Assembly: GCA_949741915.1 (NCBI GenBank)
Contig: CATJOM010000083.1
Span: 1-42,325, forward strand
Source of the DNA: an uncultured Candidatus Melainabacteria bacterium
Lineage (GTDB): Bacteria; Cyanobacteriota; Vampirovibrionia; Gastranaerophilales; Gastranaerophilaceae
Reading direction: 5' to 3'
Length of the DNA stretch: 42,325 bases
The notes below the pieces were generated by a model, which was not told the origin of the DNA, ran no database searches, and saw nothing but the letters and a program-made list of their open reading frames with translations. Each line of letters opens with the position of its first letter. Position 1 is the stretch's first letter. A program made the position numbers and the translations under genes. Positions 1-7,232 of the stretch are shown piece after piece.

Positions 1-29
1 AGTTCATATAATAATGGGGATATAAATTA

Positions 30-218
30 ATGAAAAATTCAAAAGACTATGACAAAATAGCAAATAAGCTTGCGGCAGTTGATGGCAAATTTGCAGAAAT
101 TAAATTTCTAGTTAAGACTTTAAATATTTGGATAAAAGAAAATAATTATGAACTAATTCCAATAATCAATATTCTTAATAGTAAAATTAATGCACTGGTT
201 AAAATACTTGAAAAATAA
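30..218 (+). CDS. Small helical hypothetical protein (62 aa)
   Basis: I do not recognise this protein. It is a short, lysine- and asparagine-rich, probably all-helical polypeptide with no signal peptide or membrane segment. Heptad-like spacing of I/L residues in the second half (ELIPIINILNSKINALVKILEK) would suit a small coiled coil or helical hairpin. A weak purine-rich stretch (GGGGAT) lies about 10 bases before the ATG. Its 3' end overlaps, in another frame, a possible second small gene that starts at 208, so the two could be coupled or could be one gene split by a frameshift. Whether it is a real gene is uncertain. Confidence 0.45.
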   Translation: MKNSKDYDKIANKLAAVDGKFAEIKFLVKTLNIWIKENNYELIPIINILNSKINALVKILEK

Positions 219-324
219 TACATGCCCTGAATGCAAATTATTTTCAAGATGCTGCACTTTAGATATTAAGTCATTTGAATTTATATTTGGAAATCCTACA
301 CCATTGCGCAATTGCAAATTTTAA
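208..324 (+). CDS. Possible Cys-rich 38-aa protein with TTG start
   Basis: Reading from a TTG inside the end of the upstream gene gives a 38-residue peptide beginning MKNNTCPECKLFSRCC and ending TPLRNCKF. Five cysteines, including a CPEC pair and a CC pair, suggest a small metal-binding (zinc or iron-sulfur) protein, but no family is recognised. No strong ribosome binding site precedes the TTG, so expression would depend on coupling to the 30-218 gene or on a frameshift joining the two into one protein of about 100 residues. The composition looks protein-like rather than random; the call remains tentative. Confidence 0.3.
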   Translation: MKNNTCPECKLFSRCCTLDIKSFEFIFGNPTPLRNCKF

Positions 325-408
325 TTGTTATCATATACTGGCTTTATAATAAAGTGCTGTTAACCGGCCCAAAGTACACATTAATAACACATTGCAAGGA
401 ATCGAATA

Positions 409-2067
409 ATGAAAATTAAGACGGCAGATTATCTGGTTAAAAGACTGGCTGAACTTGGCATAAAAGATATCTTCGGCCTGCCTGGCGATTATAATTTTAA
501 TATGCTTGATGCAATAATAAATAATCCTGATGTTAACTGGATAAACTGTACAAATGAACTTAATGCAGGCTATGCTGCAGATGGATATGCAAGAATAAAT
601 GGGTACGGCGCTGTTGTTACAACATACGGAGTCGGCGAATTAAGCGCAACAAATGCAATTGCAGGCTCATATGCTGAAAATATTCCTGTAATTAAAATAA
701 CAGGCGCTCCAAAAACAAGCTTTATAAATTCAAAAGCCCTAATTCACCACAATTTTTCCAAGCCCGATTATTATGCTTTTGAAAAAACATATTCAAACAT
801 TGTTGAGACAACCGCATACCTCAATAAAGACAATGCTAAAGAGGAAATTGACAGACTGATTGAAACTATGATAAAAACCAAAAAGCCAGTGTATCTTGTT
901 ATTCCAATGGATATCTGTCATCATATGATTGATGATAAAATTCCGGAAGTCAAAATAAAATCAGACAATAATGCACTGAATGATGTCACAGAAAAAATCT
1001 CCTGTTTGATAAATTCTGCCAAAAACCCTTTAATAATTACAGACTATTTAATCAAACGTTACCGCCTTCAAAATGAAGTAAGAGATTTTATTAATAAATA
1101 TAACATCAACATCACCTCAATGATTATGGGAAAAGGCATCGTAAATGAGGATGATAAACATTACATAGGAATAAATCATGGGCCCTTGGCCGAGAATGAT
1201 TTTATAGAATTTTACAAAAATGTTGATTTAACAATAGGCTTTGGTACCTTGTTTTCAGACCTTAATACCCTCGGTTTTGCCGCCCTGCCTGATGATAGAT
1301 TTAGGATAGATATTCAAGCAGATTATGCAATAGTAGATGGCGAAAGGTTTGAAAATGTTCTAATTAACGATGTTATAGAAAAATTGCTAAATTCAAACAT
1401 GATAACACCAAAGGACCAAAACTCCGCAGACAAGCCCTTCAAAGGATATAAAAACATTGAAGTATCTAATACTAAGATAAGAATGGATGAAATTTTCCCG
1501 CTCCTTCAAAATTTCTTAAAATCAAATGACACCGTTGTTATTGAAACAGGAATTATAGGCTATGCTTCATCAAAGATGAAACTAGGCTCCGATTCAAACT
1601 ATATAAGCCAGCCGCTTTGGGGCTCTATCGGCTGGGCGACACCTGCATTATTCGGCGCTTCTATGGCAGATAAAAGCAAACGGCCGATACTCTTTACCGG
1701 TGAAGGTTCTCACCAGTTAACTATTCAGGAGATGGCAAATTTATTTAAATATGATATAAAACCTGTAATTTTGCTTCTAAACAACAAGGGCTACACCATA
1801 GAAAGATACTTATCAAACAATTTTGATGATGTGTTTAACGATATTACAAGCTGGGACTACAAAAAAGCACTTGAACTCTTTAGCTTGGACAAAAAAGAGT
1901 TTGCCTACCATTCTGCACATACATCAAACGAGTTAAAAGAAGCTCTTAGTTTAGCACAGAATGAACAAAAAGAAAAACTTGTCTATATTGAAATATTTAC
2001 AGATAAGGCCGATATTCCAACTCTTATGAAAAAATCATTAGATTTTATAAAAAGCCACAGCAATTAA
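409..2067 (+). CDS. ThDP-dependent 2-oxoacid decarboxylase (pyruvate/indolepyruvate decarboxylase family)
   Basis: This 552-residue protein has the length and three-domain order of the pyruvate/indolepyruvate/ketoacid decarboxylases, cytoplasmic enzymes that decarboxylate a 2-oxoacid to an aldehyde using thiamine diphosphate and Mg2+. Visible landmarks are the N-terminal GLPGDYN segment, the cofactor-activating glutamate in CTNELNAGYAADGYAR (E50), the paired active-site histidines in LIHHNF (H113, H114), and the ThDP/Mg motif from GEGS (431-434) to NNKGYTIE (458-465). The usual first residues of that motif are GDGS; here the aspartate is glutamate. AAGGAA lies about 9 bases before the ATG at 409. 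Substrate (pyruvate, indolepyruvate, phenylpyruvate or branched ketoacid) cannot be decided. Prephenate dehydratase nearby at 5408 makes an aromatic 2-oxoacid substrate possible, but the genes are not in one operon. Confidence 0.9.
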   Translation: MKIKTADYLVKRLAELGIKDIFGLPGDYNFNMLDAIINNPDVNWINCTNELNAGYAADGYARINGYGAVVTTYGVGELSATNAIAGSYAENIPVIKITGAPKTSFINSKALIHHNFSKPDYYAFEKTYSNIVETTAYLNKDNAKEEIDRLIETMIKTKKPVYLVIPMDICHHMIDDKIPEVKIKSDNNALNDVTEKISCLINSAKNPLIITDYLIKRYRLQNEVRDFINKYNINITSMIMGKGIVNEDDKHYIGINHGPLAENDFIEFYKNVDLTIGFGTLFSDLNTLGFAALPDDRFRIDIQADYAIVDGERFENVLINDVIEKLLNSNMITPKDQNSADKPFKGYKNIEVSNTKIRMDEIFPLLQNFLKSNDTVVIETGIIGYASSKMKLGSDSNYISQPLWGSIGWATPALFGASMADKSKRPILFTGEGSHQLTIQEMANLFKYDIKPVILLLNNKGYTIERYLSNNFDDVFNDITSWDYKKALELFSLDKKEFAYHSAHTSNELKEALSLAQNEQKEKLVYIEIFTDKADIPTLMKKSLDFIKSHSN

Positions 2068-2163
2068 CATCCTGAAATATTCATATAACTAAACAATATA
2101 TTGAGCAGCGCCTTCTTTTTCAATATTATATAAAAAGTTTCCACATAAAAGAAGGATGTTAAT

Positions 2164-2628
2164 ATGTTATTTGCTGCAGTTTTAGGAAAGATAATTGGCT
2201 TTGGAATTATTATAGCCATAGGAGTTATGGCATTCAAGACAAGGGGAAGCCACCCTGAAATATTTGAATTATCAGAAGGCGAAGAAATAGTAAAGCTTGC
2301 AAAAGGCGACTGGTGGCAGGATGTATTGATTGGAAATGGCAGAAATACAGGTGAATTCGCATTCACAAATAACAGGGTACTGTTTAGAACCTATTCCATT
2401 TTTGGCAAGGGTGAACAAATTAGCATTCCCTATTCAGAAATTGTTTCTGTTAAAAAATCATTCGTAAAAATCTGGCCTGTAGCTTTTACAATTAAAACCA
2501 TAAGTGATGAATCATATAAATTTGCAATATTAAAAAGGCAAATTTATATCGATTTAATTGAATCTTTGGCAAAAAAGAGTTCCAATAATGTACAAGAAAC
2601 CAGTGATAATAGTGCCATGTTAAGTTAA
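2164..2628 (+). CDS. Membrane-anchored PH/GRAM-like domain protein
   Basis: A 154-residue protein with one hydrophobic N-terminal segment (about residues 2-23) followed by a soluble domain. The order 'GEFAFTNNRVLFRTYSIFGKGEQISIPYSEIVSVKK', with a strand, a charged turn and an I-P-Y-S-E-I-V segment, is typical of bacterial PH-like or GRAM-like domains that end with a helix, here about 118-135. The C-terminal 15 residues look disordered. GAAGGA ends about 7 bases before the ATG. The gene stands alone between the decarboxylase and a long gap. Likely an inner-membrane protein with a cytoplasmic beta-sandwich; function unknown. Confidence 0.7.
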   Translation: MLFAAVLGKIIGFGIIIAIGVMAFKTRGSHPEIFELSEGEEIVKLAKGDWWQDVLIGNGRNTGEFAFTNNRVLFRTYSIFGKGEQISIPYSEIVSVKKSFVKIWPVAFTIKTISDESYKFAILKRQIYIDLIESLAKKSSNNVQETSDNSAMLS

Positions 2629-2872
2629 GTCAAATTTTTAGCCAAAATAAATTGGGCCAATGACCAATAATGTCTTGTAGTCAGCTGATTTAATTTAGAG
2701 TCTTATTTTAGGGAGTAGGCATTAAAAGATATACGGCTCAAATTATTTATACCTGTGCTAAAACCATTCCACAGAAACAATTTCTGATGCCAGGCTTGCA
2801 TTTATAAGACGGCAGTGGTAATGAAAAATAAAGCCGCTAAACTTAGCGGCTACTAGACTTGGGGAGGAGGTT
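2629..2872. other. Gene-poor gap with hairpins, possible structured RNA
   Basis: No convincing protein gene lies between 2629 and about 2872. The stretch contains a short hairpin CAGAAA-caa-TTTCTG near 2773-2787 and a stronger one, AGCCGCTAA/TTAGCGGCT, at about 2831-2850. The second has only two bases between the full arms, so the real stem must be shorter. Together with TAAGGGC/GCCCTTA just downstream (2878-2897) these could belong to a small RNA, to the leader of the 2873 or 3094 gene, or to a terminator. I cannot match it to a known RNA family. Confidence 0.3.
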
Positions 2873-2956
2873 TTGAGTAAGGGCTCGATTGCCCTTATAT
2901 TATTATTTTCGGCACACACATTTTTTTCTTTAGCATCTTGTCTTAATATCATCTAA
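2873..2956 (+). CDS. Possible 27-aa lipoprotein-like peptide (TTG start)
   Basis: A strong Shine-Dalgarno-like run GGGGAGGAGG (2861-2870) is followed by TTG at 2873, opening a frame for a peptide beginning MSKGSIALILLF and reaching a lipobox-like LASC before ending CLNII. This is a basic N-terminus, hydrophobic core and cysteine, as in tiny entericidin-type lipoproteins. Spacing from the GGGAGG part of the run to the TTG is five bases. The TAAGGGC...GCCCTTA hairpin lies inside the frame and could fold the start region. The same signals could instead be a terminator with a chance frame, so this is tentative. Confidence 0.25.
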   Translation: MSKGSIALILLFSAHTFFSLASCLNII

Positions 2957-3093
2957 ATGTATTAGTTTTTAATAGATTTTATTTTTCTACTCTATAGGGT
3001 GGATTTCAAATGCTAAACATTTATATATACTACCTTGATGTAGGAGGTTTATATTTCGTAAAATCCTCCGAATATATAGGGGAAAGCGCAAGT

Positions 3094-3963
3094 ATGGCAA
3101 AAAATGTTACAAAAAAAGAGGTTGTAGAACAAAGTCAGGGTTTAAGGGTAGTTAAAGCTCCAAAAACAAAGCCCTACAATGATATTGATTTAAATAACTG
3201 GAAACTATATTCCCACATAAAAACAGGTTCTCTGTGGGAATTCGCATCAAGAGAAAAAACAAACGGCCACAGTTATGATTATCATGGAAACTATATTCCG
3301 CAAATTGCAACCCAGCTTTTTGAAAGATTTACCAAAAAAAACGATGTAGTACTTGATTTATTCTTTGGGTCAGGCACAAGCGCCATTGAAGCCCTTAATA
3401 TGGAAAGACGCTGCATTGGCGTGGAATTAAAACAAGAGATGGTAGATTATGTGTCAAAAAAATTCTCTAAAAAAGAACTTGTTGTAGATGTTAATATAAT
3501 CTGTGGAGATTCAACCACAAAAGAGACAAAAGAAAAGGTTGAAGCAAGGCTTGAAATTATGGGTAAAAGACAGGCCCAATTTGTAGTTTTGCACCCTCCT
3601 TATGATGATATAATTAAATTTTCAGACAAAAAAGAAGACCTTTCAAACTGCAAAAGTACTGAAGAATTTTATGATTTATTTGAAAAGGTTGCTAAAAACG
3701 CTTATGATTTGCTTGAAAAAGGCCGTTTTGCAGCCCTTATCATTGGAGATGAATACAAAAATTCAAGAGTTGTGCCCTTAGGCTTTGAATGTATGAAAAG
3801 GATGGAAAACGTTGGCTTTATTACAAAAGCAATTGTTATAAAAAACATCACAGGAAATGAAAAAGCCAAAGGCAAACAGGCAAATTTATGGCGCTATCGC
3901 GCACTTTCAGGTGGTTTTAATATTTTTGAACATGAATACATAATGACATTTCAGAAAGCATAG
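3094..3963 (+). CDS. Orphan DNA methyltransferase (N4-cytosine/N6-adenine type)
   Basis: From the ATG at 3094 the protein is 289 residues. It has an AdoMet-binding motif VVLDLFFGSGTSAIEA (motif I, about 85-100) and a catalytic-type motif LHPPY (167-170) replacing the usual (D/N/S)PPY. Order and length match small solitary amino-methyltransferases that modify DNA without a partner nuclease; no restriction gene is adjacent. An in-frame ATG at 3010 would add 28 residues (MLNIYIYYLDV...) that do not look like methylase sequence. I prefer 3094, with GGGGAAA about 11 bases upstream, but cannot exclude 3010. A GGAGG/CCTCC inverted pair lies in the added stretch and may form a leader hairpin. It could act in epigenetic regulation or DNA repair marking; target sequence unknown. 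Confidence 0.8.
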   Translation: MAKNVTKKEVVEQSQGLRVVKAPKTKPYNDIDLNNWKLYSHIKTGSLWEFASREKTNGHSYDYHGNYIPQIATQLFERFTKKNDVVLDLFFGSGTSAIEALNMERRCIGVELKQEMVDYVSKKFSKKELVVDVNIICGDSTTKETKEKVEARLEIMGKRQAQFVVLHPPYDDIIKFSDKKEDLSNCKSTEEFYDLFEKVAKNAYDLLEKGRFAALIIGDEYKNSRVVPLGFECMKRMENVGFITKAIVIKNITGNEKAKGKQANLWRYRALSGGFNIFEHEYIMTFQKA

Positions 3964-3976
3964 ACGGTTTAAAAAA

Positions 3977-5377
3977 TCAGACATTAGAATTTATGAAATC
4001 TCTTATTTCATTCAAAAATTCTTTGTTGCAGGCTTCAATATAAAACCGTAAAAGGGGCTCGGTGCCTGATTCTCTCATTAAAACCCAGCCAATATCTTTG
4101 TCTTTGCATCTGCCTTCAACATTTTTTGCAAGGAAAAATTTGATACCGTCAATATCAAGGGTATTTTCTACTTTAAATGGCCCAAAATGGTTGAATTCAA
4201 AGAATTTTTCCAAAAGCTCCTTTTTAATGTCATTAGAGCTCAACTTTATATCCACCCTGTCCTGATAAAAATTTTTACCCGAAAATTCTATAATTTCATT
4301 TTTTAAAACACAAAGCGGCTTTTTTAGCGCACAAATAGCTTCCAGAATCAAAAGGTTGGCGAATATACCATCTTTTTCAGGGATGTGTTCACCAATACTC
4401 AACCCCCCTGAATCTTCACCTGCCAATATAGTGTCATTTTCCCTCATTTTTTGAGAGAGCCACTTGAAGCCCACAGGCGTTGTAATAGTTTCAATACCAA
4501 GTTTTTTAGCAGTAATATCAACAATTTTGCTAACACCCACGGTCTTTATCATTTTGCCATTACAACCCTTATCATGCAGGTATTTTAGCAAAATTGCCAT
4601 AATAAGATTCGGGCTTACATATTCACCATTTTCATCCAAAACACCGTATCTGTCAGCATCGCCATCGTTTGCAAAGGTGAGATACCCTTGTTTTTTATAT
4701 TTCATAAACTTTGCCTTGGGCTCAGGCAAGTTCCCGCCAAAATTTGGATCATGGTACAAATTTACAGCTTCAAAACCAATATTATTCCTTTTTAAAAGCT
4801 CATCAAAATATCCAATAGAAGCTGAAAACAGACCATCATAAATAAACTTAGGGGATGACTTCTTAATGGCATCAAAGTCAATTAATTCTTCAATACGGCA
4901 AAAATATTCTTCGCTAAAATCCTTCTTTAATATAACGCCTTGGTTTGCAGCCTGTTTTTGGAATGGCGTATCTATTAAGGAGATTATTTTATCTGTTATT
5001 TCTTTGCTTGCAGGGCCTCCGTAGTTTGGAATGAATTTTATTCCAAGGTATTCCTTTGGATTATGAGAGGCGGTAAACATAACAGCACCAGCACAATTGG
5101 GCTCTATGGTTGCAGCATAAGCTATAGTTGGTGTTGGCACAACTTTTGATGACAACAAAATATTAAAACCTTGATTTTTTAGAATCTCTGCTGAAAATTC
5201 AGCAAATTTATCTGCCATAAACCTCGGGTCATATCCTATAAGCACGGTTTTATGGTTTGATATTTCCAAAAGATAAGCCGCTATTGCGCCTGTTATTCTT
5301 TGGACATTTTTAAATGTAAAATCATCTGCTATTATTCCCCTGAAACCGTCTGTTCCAAATTTAATTTCTGTTGTCAT
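3977..5377 (-). CDS. Phosphoglucomutase/phosphomannomutase family enzyme
   Basis: This 466-residue cytoplasmic enzyme belongs to the alpha-D-phosphohexomutase family, which interconverts sugar 1- and 6-phosphates through a phosphoserine. All four signature loops are present: the active-site serine loop TASHNP (102-107, S104), the Mg2+ loop DGDADR (238-243), the sugar-binding loop GEDSGG (320-325, usually GEESGG or GEMSGG) and the phosphate-binding loop RESGTEP near 435-441. Its N-terminal IKFGTDGFRG is typical. It probably feeds glycogen, nucleotide sugar or envelope polysaccharide pathways; glucose versus mannose preference cannot be told, and the glucosamine mutase GlmM is less likely. It is divergent from pheA with about 20 bases between starts, and convergent with the methyltransferase. 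Confidence 0.93.
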   Translation of the reverse strand: MTTEIKFGTDGFRGIIADDFTFKNVQRITGAIAAYLLEISNHKTVLIGYDPRFMADKFAEFSAEILKNQGFNILLSSKVVPTPTIAYAATIEPNCAGAVMFTASHNPKEYLGIKFIPNYGGPASKEITDKIISLIDTPFQKQAANQGVILKKDFSEEYFCRIEELIDFDAIKKSSPKFIYDGLFSASIGYFDELLKRNNIGFEAVNLYHDPNFGGNLPEPKAKFMKYKKQGYLTFANDGDADRYGVLDENGEYVSPNLIMAILLKYLHDKGCNGKMIKTVGVSKIVDITAKKLGIETITTPVGFKWLSQKMRENDTILAGEDSGGLSIGEHIPEKDGIFANLLILEAICALKKPLCVLKNEIIEFSGKNFYQDRVDIKLSSNDIKKELLEKFFEFNHFGPFKVENTLDIDGIKFFLAKNVEGRCKDKDIGWVLMRESGTEPLLRFYIEACNKEFLNEIRDFINSNV

Positions 5378-5407
5378 ATTTGTCCCGATTGTATTAAAAT
5401 GATATCT

Positions 5408-6241
5408 ATGAACAATTCTATCAAAAAAATACTTTATTTGGGGCCATCGGGGTCATATTCTCAGATTGCAATGGAAACCTTTAAACAAAAAGCCGGCCTA
5501 AATGCGAAAAGCGAAGATATCACAACCATTACGGGTGTCATACAACAAATTGATAAAGAAGACAACACAATTGCAGTACTTCCTATTGAAAATTCAATAG
5601 AGGGAATAGTGAGAGAAACCATTGATAAACTCATAACAACAAAAGATGAGGTTAAAATTCAGGCAGAATTAACCATCCCAATTTGCCATTGTCTGATATC
5701 TAAAGGCAAAATAGAGGATATACAAAATATCGTTTCAATGCCGCAGGCACTATCACAGTGCCAGACTTACATCGCAAATAATTTTAAGAACAATATAAAT
5801 GTAGTGAGCGCAAGCTCTACCTCTGCTGCAACAAGCATGCTGGATGGAAAAGATGAAACCTGGGCATCAATCGCAAATGAATTTTGCGCAAACCTCTACA
5901 GTAAAAAAGTTTTGGACAAAAACATAAACGATGTTAAGGATAACAAGACACGCTTTATTGTGCTCTCAAAGATTGATTTAGGGCTTGGCGAGAAGGTACG
6001 AACATCCATAGCATTCTCCACAAAAAACGAATCAGGCAGGCTGTTAAAAGTACTTGAAGTGTTTTATAGACATAATTTAAATATGATTTATCTTGAAAGC
6101 CGTCCTTCTAAGAAGGTTTTTGGCGAATACATCTTTTTCGCCGATATTGATAAAGGGTATGATGAAATAGCACATACGCTTGATGATATTAAACAAAAAT
6201 GCGAATATTTTAGGCTTTTAGGAAGCTACGGAGCTATATAA
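5408..6241 (+). CDS. pheA: Prephenate dehydratase
   Basis: The 277-residue protein converts prephenate to phenylpyruvate in phenylalanine synthesis. It is the monofunctional form without a chorismate mutase domain. Seen are the N-terminal YLGPSGSYSQIA (10-21), LPIENSIEGIV (58-68), the catalytic TRF (181-183) and a C-terminal ACT domain from about 197 with the ESRP motif (230-233) that binds phenylalanine for feedback inhibition. An upstream in-frame ATG at 5399 would add MIS; an ATG-like frame further back at 5300 runs antisense through the mutase gene and is not credible. The start region is shared with the divergent mutase promoter, so the two genes may be co-regulated. Confidence 0.93.
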   Translation: MNNSIKKILYLGPSGSYSQIAMETFKQKAGLNAKSEDITTITGVIQQIDKEDNTIAVLPIENSIEGIVRETIDKLITTKDEVKIQAELTIPICHCLISKGKIEDIQNIVSMPQALSQCQTYIANNFKNNINVVSASSTSAATSMLDGKDETWASIANEFCANLYSKKVLDKNINDVKDNKTRFIVLSKIDLGLGEKVRTSIAFSTKNESGRLLKVLEVFYRHNLNMIYLESRPSKKVFGEYIFFADIDKGYDEIAHTLDDIKQKCEYFRLLGSYGAI

Positions 6242-6414
6242 ACCAAATTAATTTGAAAAGAATTAACTTGAACCTGAAAAATAAAAAATATAAAAACCTT
6301 GATAAAAGCCTTTGCAAAAATAATTATAGGCCAAGATTATACAAAAAATGCATCTTATAAACCTTTAGATGCAAATTCCAACAAGACAATGTATAAAATC
6401 AAACAACATAGTTA

Positions 6415-6443
6415 TTGTAGAATAATCTTAGCAATGCTATAAT
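6415..6443 (+). promoter_or_regulatory. Candidate sigma-70 promoter for ssrA
   Basis: TTGTAG (6415-6420) and a perfect TATAAT (6438-6443) are separated by 17 bases, as in a vegetative promoter. They lie about 65 bases before the mature 5' end of tmRNA, which fits a precursor trimmed by RNase P. The rest of 6242-6507 shows no gene. Confidence 0.5.
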
Positions 6444-6507
6444 TTTAATACAAATGTTTTGTGCAATACTAAATGCATATAAACACAGTTCTTTGAAATT
6501 TTAATAT

Positions 6508-6911
6508 GGGGATGATTATGGATTTGACAGGGTGTTTATGTCATCTAAGCTGCGGGTTCGGGCGCTGTTCCCGGTTACCAACGAGCAAATAAAATAAACG
6601 CTAAATTTGAAAACAATATCGTAGCTCCTGCATTCGGCCGCAAGGCTGTAATGGCTGCCTAGGATATTTCTAGCTACTCTATAGTTTAACTTGCGGGCTA
6701 TAGGGTCCCTAAGCAAGTACAGCGCGTGAAGAGAAAGCATAGCGCGTGAAGTTTTGCAATAAAAGTTGTCTGTCTTTTAAAAAATAGTCTCAGATCGGAT
6801 TTTTGGTTGTGATTACTCACCTAAACCGGTTGAAACCAAGTAGAATCTACACCCGTAGATGTTTATTTGGCGTCATTTTGGACGCGGGTTCGACTCCCGC
6901 CATCTCCACCA
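6508..6911 (+). ncRNA. ssrA: Transfer-messenger RNA (tmRNA)
   Basis: tmRNA rescues stalled ribosomes and tags the nascent chain for proteolysis. The tRNA-like ends are clear: 5' GGGGATG pairs with 3' CATCTCC followed by A and an encoded CCA, the 5' D-like region reads ATGGATTTGACAGGG, and the T arm is GGGTTCGACTCCC. The tag frame begins with the resume codon GCA at 6585 and ends with TAG at 6660-6662. It encodes 25 residues starting ANKINAKFENN and finishing GRKAVMAA, with the expected Ala-Ala terminus for ClpXP-type proteases. The tag resembles cyanobacterial tags. Its 3' end is the left border of the accessory region, a common place for integration of mobile DNA. Confidence 0.97.
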
Positions 6912-7232
6912 TTTAAATATATAAACATGTCATTGACCTGTTTTTCATGCCTGCTTTATACGTTATTTGCGGGCTTTAGCTATAGGTTTTCAGGACAGTT
7001 GTGATGGGAGTTTTGTGGTAAATATGCCTATATTTAGGGCGATAGAGGCAGATTTATAGTGTAGAGATTTGCCGGACTATTTTTGCACTTTTGTCACAAA
7101 TTTTGCACTATTTTGCACTAATATTCTGTCATGCTGATCTTGTTTCAGGGTCTATTTAGCATGGAATTTAGCATTGAGCCAAGTGCAAATAAGTGCAATA
7201 AAGTGCAAAAATAAATTATCTTGCATTTTGAT
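6912..7232 (+). promoter_or_regulatory. Leader of Mu-like element with phased TTTTGCACT repeats
   Basis: This 321-base gap holds no gene. A possible promoter, TTGACC (6933-6938) with TTATAC 17 bases on, lies just after ssrA. The clear feature is two clusters of a ten-base word: TTTTGCACTT at 7081, TTGTCACAAA (degenerate) at 7091, TTTTGCACTA at 7101 and 7111; then, inverted, AAGTGCAAAT at 7181, AAGTGCAATA at 7191 and AAGTGCAAAA at 7201. Members in each cluster start exactly ten bases apart, one helical turn, so bound protein would sit on one face of the helix. They may be transposase end-binding sites, or operators controlling the transposase gene that starts about 22 bases later. Confidence 0.6.

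Noticed and set aside
2064-2366. 100-codon minus-strand frame
   Set aside because: Shadow of the PH/GRAM-like gene; no ribosome site and unlikely composition.
2758-2952. 64-codon minus-strand frame over the hairpin region
   Set aside because: No start signal, interrupted by hairpins, and no protein-like pattern.
4464-4841. 125-codon plus-strand frame
   Set aside because: Antisense to the conserved mutase gene.
5300-5407. Longer N-terminus for prephenate dehydratase
   Set aside because: The added 36 residues are antisense to the start of the mutase gene and do not resemble the family.
6516-6740. 74-codon minus-strand frame
   Set aside because: It lies wholly inside the tmRNA gene.
7081-7210. 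Possible CRISPR-like array
   Set aside because: Repeats are ten bases with no spacers and occur in inverted clusters; no cas genes are present.
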